Position numbers and translations under genes: made by a program
Origin: Clostridiales bacterium
GTDB taxonomy: Bacteria > Bacillota > Clostridia > Christensenellales > Aristaeellaceae
Assembly: GCA_016930575.1 (NCBI GenBank)
Contig: JAFGGL010000065.1
Coordinates: forward strand, 1 to 64,000
DNA: 64,000 nucleotides
Direction: 5' to 3'
Part shown: positions 44,780-53,152 of the stretch, piece after piece
Layout: every line of letters starts with the position of its first letter
Position numbering within the stretch: the first letter of the stretch is position 1
Notes under the pieces: model-generated
Database searches by the model: none
The model's input: only the letters and a program-made list of their open reading frames with translations
Told to the model about the DNA's origin: nothing

Positions 44780-45475
44780 GTGTTCAACGGTTTTCCGGAG
44801 GAAACGGTCCGTTTCTTTTTGGGACTGCGGTTTCACAACGACGCTTCTTATTTTAACGATCATAGAGACGAATATGAGGCTTATGTTAAAAAGCCTTTTT
44901 TTGAATTCATCGCCGCGATGACGCCGGCATTGGAAGAAATCGCGGATGATTTTGAGCTGCGTCCCGCAAAATGCCTGGCGCGCATACGGCGCGACACGCG
45001 TTTTACAAAGGATAAAACGCCGTACCGCGACCATCTCTGGCTGATGTTCAAGCGCTCGGGAGAGCCGCGGGATGAAACCGTGATGTACTGGTTCGAACTC
45101 TCTCCCGACACGGTCAATTGGGGGCTTGGGTTCTGGGGCCAGAACCGCCCCGCGATGGATGCGATGCGGACGATGATTGAGCAGAAACCGTCCGAAATGC
45201 TTGACGCGCTGACGAAAGCGGGAATCCCCGATGAGATGTTCTCAATAGACGGCGGCGTATATCAGAAAAAGGAAATACCAGAGGGCGTGCCAGATGCACT
45301 GAAAGACTTTTATCCGCATAAGGAACTGTACCTGTGCAGGCGCGGGATATCCTTAAGCGACGCTTATTCCGGAAATATCGCGCGGCAGTGCGGGCAGGAT
45401 TACCTGCGTCTCAAGCCTTTGTATACGCTGTTTCGCAATCTGGCGGATCTTGGGAGAGCGTCGCTGGACGCATGA
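44780..45475 (+). CDS. DUF2461 family protein
   Basis: Cytoplasmic protein of 231 residues with the family's typical opening FNGFPEETVRFFLGLRFHND...YFNDHRDEYE, followed by ARIRRDTRFTKDKTPYRDHLW and WGLGFWG. The role of DUF2461 proteins is unknown. The frame is open from TTG 44750, but GTG 44780 lies about 8 bp after AAGGGGTG and begins where the family normally begins. It may be the first gene of a five-gene plus-strand run ending at 49858. Confidence 0.85.
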   Translation: MFNGFPEETVRFFLGLRFHNDASYFNDHRDEYEAYVKKPFFEFIAAMTPALEEIADDFELRPAKCLARIRRDTRFTKDKTPYRDHLWLMFKRSGEPRDETVMYWFELSPDTVNWGLGFWGQNRPAMDAMRTMIEQKPSEMLDALTKAGIPDEMFSIDGGVYQKKEIPEGVPDALKDFYPHKELYLCRRGISLSDAYSGNIARQCGQDYLRLKPLYTLFRNLADLGRASLDA

Positions 45476-45494
45476 GTGAAGGGGCAATAATACG

Positions 45495-47030
45495 ATGTCG
45501 GGAACTCCTGTAAACTACCACAGTCTGAAAAGCGGATCTGACGTACGGGGCATGGCGATCGGCGGCCGTGCTGTCATCACGGCTTCGGTCGTCAAACGCA
45601 TTGGCGCCGCTTTTGCGGAATATCTGGCAGAGACCAGAAAGCTGCCGATCGGGAAGGTTTCCATTGCCGTAGGACGGGATTCAAGGATATCCGGTCCGCC
45701 TCTGCTCGAGGCGGCATGCGAAGGAATCACAGCCGTCGGCGCCAAAGCGTATGACTGCGGCATGTGCACGACGCCAGCGATGTATATGGCGATTTTGGAA
45801 CCTGGGTTTGCGCTCGTCGGCTCGATCATGATCACGGCGAGCCATCATCCGTGGGACATCAACGGGTTGAAGTTTTTTACGGAAAGGGGCGGCATCGGCT
45901 ATGCCGACCTGGACCGCATACTGGCAATCGCGAAAGAGATCGATACAGATAAGCCTTCGTTAAGCCGGCAAATAGATGTATACCCGTTTATTCCACTTTA
46001 TCAGGCACGCTTAAGCTCGCTGATATCAAGCGGTTTGGAAGCGGATAATAAGACGCCCCTCAAGGGTTTCCACGTTGTCGTGGACGCCGGCAATGGCGCA
46101 GGCGGATTTTATGCCGACATGCTGGCCTCGCTTGGTGCTTACGTGGAAGGAAGCCAGTTTCTAGAGCCGGACGGGCATTTCCCGAACCATCCGCCGAACC
46201 CGGAAAACAAGGAAGCCATGGCATCCGTATCCGACGCAGTAGTGAAAGCCGGCGCGGATCTCGGCGTGATTTTCGATGCGGATTGCGACCGCGCCGCCAT
46301 CGTGGATTCGACCGGTAGAGAGATCAACCGCAACCGTCTGATCGCGCTTATCAGTGCGCTCCTTCTGCAGAAGTATCCGGGTGCGACAATCGTGACCGAT
46401 TCCGTCACGTCTTCGGGACTCACGTCGTTCATTCGGGAGAGGGGCGGCGTGCATTACCGGTATAAACGCGGTTATCGAAACGTAATCGACGAGGCGGTCC
46501 GCCTGAACGAAACGGGTATCGATTGCCCGCTTGCCATCGAAACGAGCGGTCACGCGGCGCTGCGGGACAATATGTTTCTGGACGACGGGATGTATCTGGT
46601 CACCTACCTCATCATCCGTGCGATGCTGTTGAAACGGGAAGGGAAAACGCTGTCGTCGCTGATCGAAGATTTGAAGGAGCCGTTGGAAAGCGCGGAATAC
46701 CGGCTGAAGATCCTCGCGAATGATTTCCGTAAAGCAGGAGAATCGGTCATACAGGCAGTAATGAAAGAAACGACGAAGCGGGTCGATTGCCGCATCGCGC
46801 CGGACAACCCGGAAGGCATCCGCGTCAGCTTCGATCTTCAGGGAGAGCGGGACAACGGATGGTTCCTGCTGCGCCTGTCCGTGCATGATCCCGTCATGCC
46901 GCTGAACGTGGAGAGCGATATACAAGGCGGCAGCCTTGAGATGATCCGCATCCTCCGCGTAATACTCGGCAAGCTTCCGGATATCGATAGTTCCGTACTT
47001 GAGAATGCCTTTGAAATCCGAGGTGTATGA
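45495..47030 (+). CDS. Phosphohexomutase (phosphomannomutase/phosphoglucomutase)
   Basis: Alpha-D-phosphohexomutase of 511 residues, moving phosphate between C1 and C6 of glucose or mannose. The catalytic phosphoserine is Ser116 in ITASHHP, the metal loop is DADCDRAA, the sugar-specificity loop has ETSGHAALRDN, and a C-terminal phosphate-binding part follows. The size and the GSDVRGMAIG start resemble the ManB-like enzymes of Firmicutes. Substrate preference cannot be told from sequence. It could supply precursors for envelope glycans. It overlaps or abuts ktrB. Confidence 0.9.
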   Translation: MSGTPVNYHSLKSGSDVRGMAIGGRAVITASVVKRIGAAFAEYLAETRKLPIGKVSIAVGRDSRISGPPLLEAACEGITAVGAKAYDCGMCTTPAMYMAILEPGFALVGSIMITASHHPWDINGLKFFTERGGIGYADLDRILAIAKEIDTDKPSLSRQIDVYPFIPLYQARLSSLISSGLEADNKTPLKGFHVVVDAGNGAGGFYADMLASLGAYVEGSQFLEPDGHFPNHPPNPENKEAMASVSDAVVKAGADLGVIFDADCDRAAIVDSTGREINRNRLIALISALLLQKYPGATIVTDSVTSSGLTSFIRERGGVHYRYKRGYRNVIDEAVRLNETGIDCPLAIETSGHAALRDNMFLDDGMYLVTYLIIRAMLLKREGKTLSSLIEDLKEPLESAEYRLKILANDFRKAGESVIQAVMKETTKRVDCRIAPDNPEGIRVSFDLQGERDNGWFLLRLSVHDPVMPLNVESDIQGGSLEMIRILRVILGKLPDIDSSVLENAFEIRGV

Positions 47031-47032
47031 AT

Positions 47033-48418
47033 ATGCATCGCAAGCTTTCGGACAACGCCAAAGACATCCTGTCAAAACGCTCCATACGTCCCGAGCGCGT
47101 ACTCGCGCTTGGCTTTTTCTGCCTGATCGTGATCGGAACCGTCCTTTTATCGCTGCCAATCTCTTCTGTGACCAGGCAATCCATCGGCCTGCATAAAGCG
47201 GTATTTACCGCAACGTCGTCGGTATGCGTTACGGGTCTGATCGTGCTGGATACCGGAACGGCGTTTACTTTCTTCGGCAGAATGGTGATACTGATCCTCA
47301 TCCAGATCGGCGGCCTGGGACTGATGATTTTCGCGACACTGGTGATGATCGCGCTTGGGCGGCGCATATCGCTACGCAACCGCGTGCTGATTCGCGAATC
47401 GATGAACACGACCGGGCTTTCCGGCCTGATCCGCCTGATCAAATGGTTTTCGGTGATGGCGTTCTTCTTTGAACTGACCGGCGCGATCATACTGAGTTTT
47501 CGCTTTATTCCCTTATATGGCTTGGTTAAGGGAATCGAAAACAGCGTATTTCATTCGGTCAGCGCGTTTTGCAACGCAGGGTTTGATCTGTTCGGCGGTT
47601 TCAGGAGCATTACGCAATTTTCAAGCGATCCGCTGGTCGTACTCACCATGGCGACGCTTACCATCCTCGGCGGCCTCGGGTTCTTCGTGCTGTTGGAGAT
47701 CTACCAGAACCGTATGCATTTCAGCAAATTCTCCCTGCATTCCAAACTGGTTCTGATCATCACCGCTACGCTGCTGCTGCTCGGCCTGATCCTGACGGTT
47801 TCCTTCGAATGGGACAATCCCGATACACTCGGCGGGATGACCTTCCTAGATAAGCTGATGAACGGTTTCTTCCAGTCCGTTACGATGCGTACGGCGGGCT
47901 TCTCCACCATTAACCAGGCGACGCTGACGGACAGCTCGAAGCTGATCGGGATACTCTTCATGTTCATCGGCGCGTCGCCGGCATCTACCGGCGGCGGCGT
48001 GAAAACGACGACCATCGGCGTGCTGATTCTGATGGTGTTCTCAATCGTGCGCGCGCACGATTCCGTCGTGATATTCGGCAAACAGATTCCTATCAACGTT
48101 TTCAAGCGCGCGCTGACCGTGGTGCTGATCAGCGTATTTATCGTGATCGTATGCGCCTGCGCATTGTCCCTTGCGGAACGCGATTCGGAGTTGACGATGA
48201 TCGACCTGCTGTTTGAATCGACATCCGCGTTCGGTACGGTGGGCCTGTCTTCGGCCAATACGCCGTCGCTGAGCCAGTTTTCCCAGATGTTCCTGATACC
48301 CGTGATGTTCTTCGGGCGTGTCGGCCCGCTTACGCTTGCGTTCGCGCTGGCGAACAGGCTGGAGCACAACGCGAAAAACCGTCTGCATTATCCCGATGAA
48401 AAACCGATGATCGGTTAA
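47033..48418 (+). CDS. ktrB: Potassium uptake channel subunit KtrB (TrkH/KtrB family)
   Basis: Membrane subunit of a K+ (Na+-coupled) transporter, about 461 residues with four repeated M1-P-M2 units. Selectivity-filter segments are seen as SSVCVTGLIV, FHSVSAFCNAGFDLFGGF, MRTAGFSTIN and STSAFGTVGLS, each with the filter glycine. The frame can begin at ATG 47027 (4-bp overlap with the mutase), but ATG 47033 has GAGGTG at 7 bp and is preferred. Its regulatory partner ktrA follows. Confidence 0.93.
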   Translation: MHRKLSDNAKDILSKRSIRPERVLALGFFCLIVIGTVLLSLPISSVTRQSIGLHKAVFTATSSVCVTGLIVLDTGTAFTFFGRMVILILIQIGGLGLMIFATLVMIALGRRISLRNRVLIRESMNTTGLSGLIRLIKWFSVMAFFFELTGAIILSFRFIPLYGLVKGIENSVFHSVSAFCNAGFDLFGGFRSITQFSSDPLVVLTMATLTILGGLGFFVLLEIYQNRMHFSKFSLHSKLVLIITATLLLLGLILTVSFEWDNPDTLGGMTFLDKLMNGFFQSVTMRTAGFSTINQATLTDSSKLIGILFMFIGASPASTGGGVKTTTIGVLILMVFSIVRAHDSVVIFGKQIPINVFKRALTVVLISVFIVIVCACALSLAERDSELTMIDLLFESTSAFGTVGLSSANTPSLSQFSQMFLIPVMFFGRVGPLTLAFALANRLEHNAKNRLHYPDEKPMIG

Positions 48419-48432
48419 GGAGGAAACCCGTG

Positions 48433-49089
48433 ATGAAAGGCAAAACAAAGCAGTTTATGGTGCTTGGGATGGGTTTGTTCGGCTCAAGCCTGGCCAAAGC
48501 GCTGCATGAGCTTGGGCACGAGGTGCTGGCCGTCGATTCGGACGCGGATCTTGTGGAAGCGATCGCGCCATATGTGACACAGGCTGTGCAGATAGACGCG
48601 ACGGACGAAGCCGCGCTGCAGGAACTCGGCGTGCGCAATTTCGACGCCGTGATCGTATCCATCGGGAAAAAGCTGCGCGACAGCATTCTGGTCTGCGTGA
48701 TTATCAAGGAACTCGGCGTTCCGTACCTGATCGCGAAGGCGACGGACGAGATACACGCCAAGGTACTGCGCAAGATCGGCGTGGACAGGGTGGTTTTCCC
48801 CGAGCGCGATATGGGCGTTCGTGTCGCCAAATCCCTCAGCACACCCAATGTGCTGGAAATGATGGAATTCTCCGGCGACTATCAGCTGATCGAAATCATC
48901 CTGCCGGCAAAATGGGCGGGCCATTCGATCATCGAGGTGGACGTCCGCCGCAAATACGGCATCAGCATCCTGGCCATCCAGCGTAACGGGCAGTTTATCG
49001 TTTCGCCTTTGCCGGAAGCCGTGTTCGAGACCGGCGATATCCTGCTCGTGCTTGGCCAGAAGGACGATATCAATAACCTCAGCGGTTGA
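48433..49089 (+). CDS. ktrA: Potassium uptake regulatory subunit KtrA (TrkA-N/TrkA-C)
   Basis: Cytoplasmic gating ring subunit of 218 residues. The N-terminal RCK domain has a Rossmann motif VLGMGLFGSSLAKAL and the acidic AVDSD strand end. The C-terminal TrkA_C domain (IEIILPAKWAGHSI...GDILLVLGQ) often binds c-di-AMP in Firmicutes. ATG 48433 (9 bp from GGAGG) is preferred over GTG 48430. It follows ktrB by 14 bp. Confidence 0.93.
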   Translation: MKGKTKQFMVLGMGLFGSSLAKALHELGHEVLAVDSDADLVEAIAPYVTQAVQIDATDEAALQELGVRNFDAVIVSIGKKLRDSILVCVIIKELGVPYLIAKATDEIHAKVLRKIGVDRVVFPERDMGVRVAKSLSTPNVLEMMEFSGDYQLIEIILPAKWAGHSIIEVDVRRKYGISILAIQRNGQFIVSPLPEAVFETGDILLVLGQKDDINNLSG

Positions 49090-49093
49090 AGCG

Positions 49094-49858
49094 ATGAAAC
49101 AGAAGGGCGACGATTATTTCAACTGCGACGCATGCAAGCCGTTCTTCCATCGGGGAAGGGAGACCGGCGTCGTTTTGTTGCACGGCTTTACGGGCAGCGT
49201 GGCGCATCTGCGGCCGCTTGGAGACGAACTGTGTAAACGCGGTTATACGGTGATGGGCGTAAACCTCCCCGGACACGCGACCTCTGAGAAAGACATGGCG
49301 CGATACGGCAGCAGGGAATGGCTGCAGGCCGCGTTTGACGCCGCAGGGCATATGCGTCTGCATTGCAAGACGGTCGCCGTCTGCGGGCTTTCCATGGGCG
49401 CGCTGCTTTCGCTGATCATCGCACAGCGGCACAAGGCGGACGCGTGCGTATCCATATCCGCGCCGTTGCCGGCTTCCAACCGTCTTTTGCCGCTGACGGG
49501 TTTTTTCGGGCATATACTTCCCCGCGTTGCCTGGAAAGAAGACGAGAACAGGGAAAAGGAACTGGATCAGCGTTACGATAAGGGTTACGACGGTTTCCCC
49601 ATGCGCAAAGGCGGCGACCTGTACCGCTTGATCAGGCAGGCGGAAGCGGGCCTTTCGCAAATCACCTGCCCGACGCTTGTGATCCAAAGCCTGGCCGACA
49701 AGACGGTATCCGGGGAAAGCGCGGACATGATTTTGAGCGGGATCAGCAGCGCGCGCAAAGAGAAACTGATTCTGCATGATGTGCCGCACGTATGCACGAT
49801 ATCAAAAGAACTGCCTCAGATCACCGAGGCAGTTGACGCTTTATTAAAATCGCTGTAA
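49094..49858 (+). CDS. Alpha/beta hydrolase, carboxylesterase (Est30-like)
   Basis: Cytoplasmic serine hydrolase of 254 residues. The oxyanion strand is VVLLHGFTGS, the nucleophile Ser100 is in CGLSMGAL, and an acid residue lies in QSLADKTV. The His is in LHDVPHVCT, giving the complete triad. The pattern fits small carboxylesterases of the Est30 type, which resemble monoacylglycerol lipases. ATG 49094 starts 4 bp after the ktrA stop with no strong ribosome site, suggesting coupling. Its last codons contain a hairpin that may terminate the opposite-strand gene. Confidence 0.85.
   Translation: MKQKGDDYFNCDACKPFFHRGRETGVVLLHGFTGSVAHLRPLGDELCKRGYTVMGVNLPGHATSEKDMARYGSREWLQAAFDAAGHMRLHCKTVAVCGLSMGALLSLIIAQRHKADACVSISAPLPASNRLLPLTGFFGHILPRVAWKEDENREKELDQRYDKGYDGFPMRKGGDLYRLIRQAEAGLSQITCPTLVIQSLADKTVSGESADMILSGISSARKEKLILHDVPHVCTISKELPQITEAVDALLKSL
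49809..49834 (-). terminator. Minus-strand terminator embedded in the end of the esterase gene
   Basis: Perfect 9-bp stem AACTGCCTC / GAGGCAGTT with an 8-nt loop, lying inside the final codons of the plus-strand esterase. On the minus strand it is followed by CTTTTGAT, so it can end transcripts of the AlkZ-like gene, whose stop codon is about 28 bp before it. Confidence 0.55.
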
Positions 49859-49861
49859 TTC

Positions 49862-50560
49862 TTATCCCCTGATGAATTTTCCGATTTGTTTTTCCTTTGC
49901 GTCCGGGTTGATCTTCCGTATCTGCGCCCGTAGCGCTTCTTCCGCCGTTTCTTCCGAAAGAGAAGCGGCTTTTTCAAATACCGCTTCATCAAAGAAATGT
50001 TCCGTCAGGCTGAACACAGTCGAGAACCAGCCGTAAGCGACGCCCTGTTTGGATACCTTCTGCTGTCTTGCGCACATCGTGATAAACAGCCCCATCTGCA
50101 GGTCGACCAACGCGCGGTCGAAACGGGATTTCATTTCCTTCTTGTTCATACCGGCGGCAGATTTCAATATATGCAGCGGTGTTGGCCCGTTCTCGCTGAG
50201 TATGGTATAGATCTTCCTGGCTTCATTGCTGATTTGTCCGTTGTAGTACACGTCGTGAAAACTCCGGTTACCGCGGCGAAGCGCAAAGAAATACGGATAC
50301 CAATCCGCCGTGATATATCCGCTTTTTCGGAAGAATACCTTTGCATATGCGATATCGTTGCGTTCTTCCAGCACGCGCATGCGCCATTGCCACGGATCCG
50401 TTTCGGGGTCGCCGGTATGCCAGCGCACGGGCGTCTCATAGGGCGGTTTTTGCTCCCATCCCCAGGTGATGACGGAATAGATACCGTCCGGGTTGCCGCC
50501 GCCCATGGAAAAGCCGGCTTGCTTGAGTTCGTTTACGAAGTCATCGTAGCATTTGATCAT
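49862..50560 (-). CDS. Conserved protein, possibly AlkZ/winged-helix related
   Basis: A 232-residue cytoplasmic protein without a well-known enzymatic motif. Notable segments are DDFVNELKQAGFSMGGGNP, the tryptophan-rich VRWHTGDPETDPWQWRMRVL, YPYFFALRRG and a central winged-helix-like part (ISNEARKIYTILSENGPTPLHILKSAAGM). The last has the look of the HTH/winged-helix units of AlkZ-type DNA glycosylases; the assignment is tentative. ATG 50560 follows AAGGA. It is the last gene after the metal-resistance genes on the same strand (15-bp gap), but the functional link is unclear. Confidence 0.5.
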   Translation of the reverse strand: MIKCYDDFVNELKQAGFSMGGGNPDGIYSVITWGWEQKPPYETPVRWHTGDPETDPWQWRMRVLEERNDIAYAKVFFRKSGYITADWYPYFFALRRGNRSFHDVYYNGQISNEARKIYTILSENGPTPLHILKSAAGMNKKEMKSRFDRALVDLQMGLFITMCARQQKVSKQGVAYGWFSTVFSLTEHFFDEAVFEKAASLSEETAEEALRAQIRKINPDAKEKQIGKFIRG

Positions 50561-50575
50561 GGAATGCAGTCCTTT

Positions 50576-52429
50576 CTATTTCTTTGAAACGGAACATGTC
50601 CGCAGTGCGCGCGTCGCGTTCAGGATAGCGATTATGCTGACGCCCACGTCCGCAAACACGGCCATCCATAGTTCGGTTATGCCTGCGCCCGCAAGTACAA
50701 GTACGACAGCCTTCACAGCCAGCGCGAACGCGATGTTCTGCCGCGCGATGGAAAGCGTACGCTTCGCCAGACGGATGGCAAGCGGCAGTTTACGCGGATC
50801 ATCGTCCATCAATACGATATCGGCGGCTTCAACGGCTGCGTCGCTGCCGAGCGCGCCCATCGCAACGCCGACGTCGGCGCGCGCAAGCACGGGCGCGTCA
50901 TTGATGCCGTCGCCGACGAACAGCAGGCTTCCGCGCGTATTCTCCGCCAGCAATCTCTCAACTCGTTCTACCTTATCCTCCGGCAGCAGCTTGGCGTATA
51001 CGTCCCGTATGCCGACCGCTTTGCCGGTTTCTTCGGCGATGTCCTGCCGATCGCCGGTCAGCAGGACGGTTTTTCGCACGCCTTCCGCACGCAAGCCCTG
51101 TACGGCCTCCGCGGAAGTCTTTTTGATCTCATCGGAGATCTCGATGTGGCCGAGATACCGCCCGTCCTCGGCGATATGCACGACGACGCCCAGATGCGGG
51201 CAATATGGCAATGCAACGCCGTGTTGTTCCATCAGCGCCGCGTTGCCGATGAGGTATCGGTGTCCATGATTCTGGGCGGAAAGGCCGTAACCCTGCAAAT
51301 CGGTGACGTCCGACAGCGTTTCAGTATCCACAGGCAGTAGATTATGCCTGCGGATTGACTGCGCGATGGGATGCGTGGAATAGTGTTCAAGCGTAGCAGC
51401 AAGCCGCAGCAATGCCTGTGCGGGAAGTGACTGGGGGTGGATGCTCGTCACGCGGAAAATCCCCTCCGTCAGCGTGCCGGTCTTATCAAAGACGACGGTA
51501 TCAGCACGAGACAGCAGTTCCAGATAGTTGCTGCCTTTGACCAGGATACCGTTTCTGGACGCGCCGCCGATACCGCCGAAAAAGGTCAGCGGCACGGAAA
51601 TGACGAGCGCGCACGGACAGGCAACCACCAGAAAGCTGAGCGCGCGGTCCAGCCATACGCTGAAATCCTGTGCAAAGAGAAGCGGGGGGACGGCGGCAAG
51701 CAGAACGGCGGCGGTGCAGACGATCGGGGTATATATGCGCGCGAACCGCGTGATGAAAGTCTCCGACCGCGCCTTGTTTTGCGAAGCGTGCTCAACGAGG
51801 TCCAATATCCTGGTTATGGTGGAATCCCGATATGCCTTGGTCACGGATACGCGCAGAAGACCGGAGATGTTGACGCATCCGGAAACGACCTCGCCTCCGG
51901 GAACGATCTCCCGCGGAAGGCTTTCCCCGGTCAGCGCCGACGTGTCCAGCGCCGAGCTGCCGCCAACGACGATCCCGTCCAGCGGGATACGCTCGCCGGG
52001 CTTGACGACGATCACGTCGCCGACATTGACAATGGAGGGCGGCATGGTTTGTACCGTACCGTCCCGTTCCACGTTCGCGGTATCCGGGCGGATGTCCATG
52101 AGCGCGGATATCGAACGCCTGCTTTTATCCAAAGCGCGGTCCTGGAAGTATTCGCCCGTCTGATACAGCAGCATCACGGCGACAGCTTCGGGATACTCTC
52201 CGATTGCCAGCGCGCCGATCGTCGCAAGGGACATCAGAAAATTCTCGTCGAATACGTTTCCACGCCTGATGTGCCGGGCGGCTTTCCAAAGGATATCCCA
52301 GCCGATCAACGCATATGCGATGAAGAAGAGCGGAACGGTGACCGCATCAACCGGAAGAAAAACGGCTAACCAAAACAGCGTTCCCGCGACCGCTATTCTC
52401 CAGAGTATATGCTTGAAGTGATATTTCAT
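50576..52429 (-). CDS. P1B-type heavy-metal-exporting ATPase (Zn/Cd/Pb type)
   Basis: Pumps divalent soft metals out of the cytoplasm. The 617-residue protein has TGES at 167-170, the intramembrane metal-binding Cys271-Pro-Cys273, phosphorylation Asp315 in DKTGT, the HP locus as YSTHP, and GDGINDAP. The sequence around CPC and the repressor next door point to Zn/Cd/Pb rather than Cu. It lacks the N-terminal HMA domain common in CadA/ZntA; instead a separate HMA protein is encoded 9 bp upstream. The start has little Shine-Dalgarno sequence, so translation may be coupled to that gene. Confidence 0.92.
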   Translation of the reverse strand: MKYHFKHILWRIAVAGTLFWLAVFLPVDAVTVPLFFIAYALIGWDILWKAARHIRRGNVFDENFLMSLATIGALAIGEYPEAVAVMLLYQTGEYFQDRALDKSRRSISALMDIRPDTANVERDGTVQTMPPSIVNVGDVIVVKPGERIPLDGIVVGGSSALDTSALTGESLPREIVPGGEVVSGCVNISGLLRVSVTKAYRDSTITRILDLVEHASQNKARSETFITRFARIYTPIVCTAAVLLAAVPPLLFAQDFSVWLDRALSFLVVACPCALVISVPLTFFGGIGGASRNGILVKGSNYLELLSRADTVVFDKTGTLTEGIFRVTSIHPQSLPAQALLRLAATLEHYSTHPIAQSIRRHNLLPVDTETLSDVTDLQGYGLSAQNHGHRYLIGNAALMEQHGVALPYCPHLGVVVHIAEDGRYLGHIEISDEIKKTSAEAVQGLRAEGVRKTVLLTGDRQDIAEETGKAVGIRDVYAKLLPEDKVERVERLLAENTRGSLLFVGDGINDAPVLARADVGVAMGALGSDAAVEAADIVLMDDDPRKLPLAIRLAKRTLSIARQNIAFALAVKAVVLVLAGAGITELWMAVFADVGVSIIAILNATRALRTCSVSKK

Positions 52430-52438
52430 GCTGTTTGA

Positions 52439-52654
52439 TTATGAAAGGACCGCACCCGGGATGGAATGATCTACAGCCAGGCGCACGCGTTCGAGGATGT
52501 TGCCAAACTGCGCCTTCTCTGTTTCCAAAGTTAGTTCCTTCATCAGGAAGTTGATCTTTGCGCTCTTCACGCCGGTGATCGTGTTGAGTTTCTTTTCCAG
52601 CGCGTTGGCGCAAACGGCGCAGTCCAGTTCGCTGATGGAATATGTTCTCTTCAT
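52439..52654 (-). CDS. Stand-alone HMA-domain metal-binding protein
   Basis: A 71-residue protein covering a single HMA fold, with the metal-binding Cys-x2-Cys in ELDCAVCANALEKKL and the expected ferredoxin-like pattern (VKSAKINFLMKELTLE). The Asp before the first Cys (DCxxC) is typical of Zn/Cd/Pb-type HMA domains. It probably delivers metal to, or regulates, the adjacent ATPase, which lacks its own HMA domain. ATG 52654 has AGGAG at good spacing; 9 bp separate its stop from the ATPase start. Confidence 0.88.
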   Translation of the reverse strand: MKRTYSISELDCAVCANALEKKLNTITGVKSAKINFLMKELTLETEKAQFGNILERVRLAVDHSIPGAVLS

Positions 52655-52663
52655 TATGATCTC

Positions 52664-53023
52664 CTATTCGTTCACATGGTCCATGCCCTGGTTGATAATC
52701 GTGCGTACATGATCGTCGGCCAGGGAGTAGAAAACAGCTTTGCCGTCGCGCCTGGCTTTGATAAGCTTTTGACGTTTCAGCACCGCAAGCTGGTGGGAGA
52801 TCGCGCTTTGCGACATACCCAGTAGGTTTGCGATATCGCATACGCACATCTCATCAATAAACAGGCAGAACAGGATGCGGATCCTTGTGGAATCGCCGAA
52901 CGTTTTAAACAATTCGCTGAGTTCAAACAGCGCGTCTTCACTAGGCATTGTACGTTCGACATTCGCGGCTACGTTTTGACGAATATGCAGCAAATCGCAG
53001 CATTGTGCGGATAAACCCGGCAT
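52664..53023 (-). CDS. ArsR/SmtB-family metal-sensing repressor (CadC type)
   Basis: A 119-residue winged-helix repressor. Cysteines Cys8 and Cys9 near the N-terminus and the Cys60-x-Cys62 pair in DEMCVCDIANLL form the CadC-like alpha3N metal site for Cd/Pb/Zn. The recognition helix is SQSAISHQLAVLKRQKLI. ATG 53023 is preferred because GGAGG lies upstream; the longer frame is discounted. It leads the operon repressor-HMA-ATPase and should release its operator when metal binds. Confidence 0.92.
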   Translation of the reverse strand: MPGLSAQCCDLLHIRQNVAANVERTMPSEDALFELSELFKTFGDSTRIRILFCLFIDEMCVCDIANLLGMSQSAISHQLAVLKRQKLIKARRDGKAVFYSLADDHVRTIINQGMDHVNE

Positions 53024-53043
53024 CGTATCGCCTCCAATAATGA

Positions 53044-53061
53044 GCATATGAACAGATATGC
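53044..53061. promoter_or_regulatory. Operator of the CadC-type repressor
   Basis: Inverted repeat GCATAT-GAACAG-ATATGC between promoter and start codon, covering the predicted transcription start near 53060. The position is right for autorepression. Confidence 0.6.
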
Positions 53062-53065
53062 ATAT

Positions 53066-53094
53066 ATTATATACTCCAGATACTATACTGTCAA
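53066..53094 (-). promoter_or_regulatory. Consensus promoter of the metal-resistance operon
   Basis: Minus-strand TTGACA (53094-53089), 17-bp spacer, TATAAT (53071-53066): a perfect sigma-A consensus, strong enough to need repression. Confidence 0.85.
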
Positions 53095-53152
53095 ACAACG
53101 AAATAAAACGCCGCATTTGCATACGACGGTTTTGTATTGATGTTATGACGAA

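Noticed and set aside
46161-47159. 332-codon minus-strand frame
   Set aside because: Antisense to the phosphohexomutase and ktrB; no recognisable motif or ribosome site.
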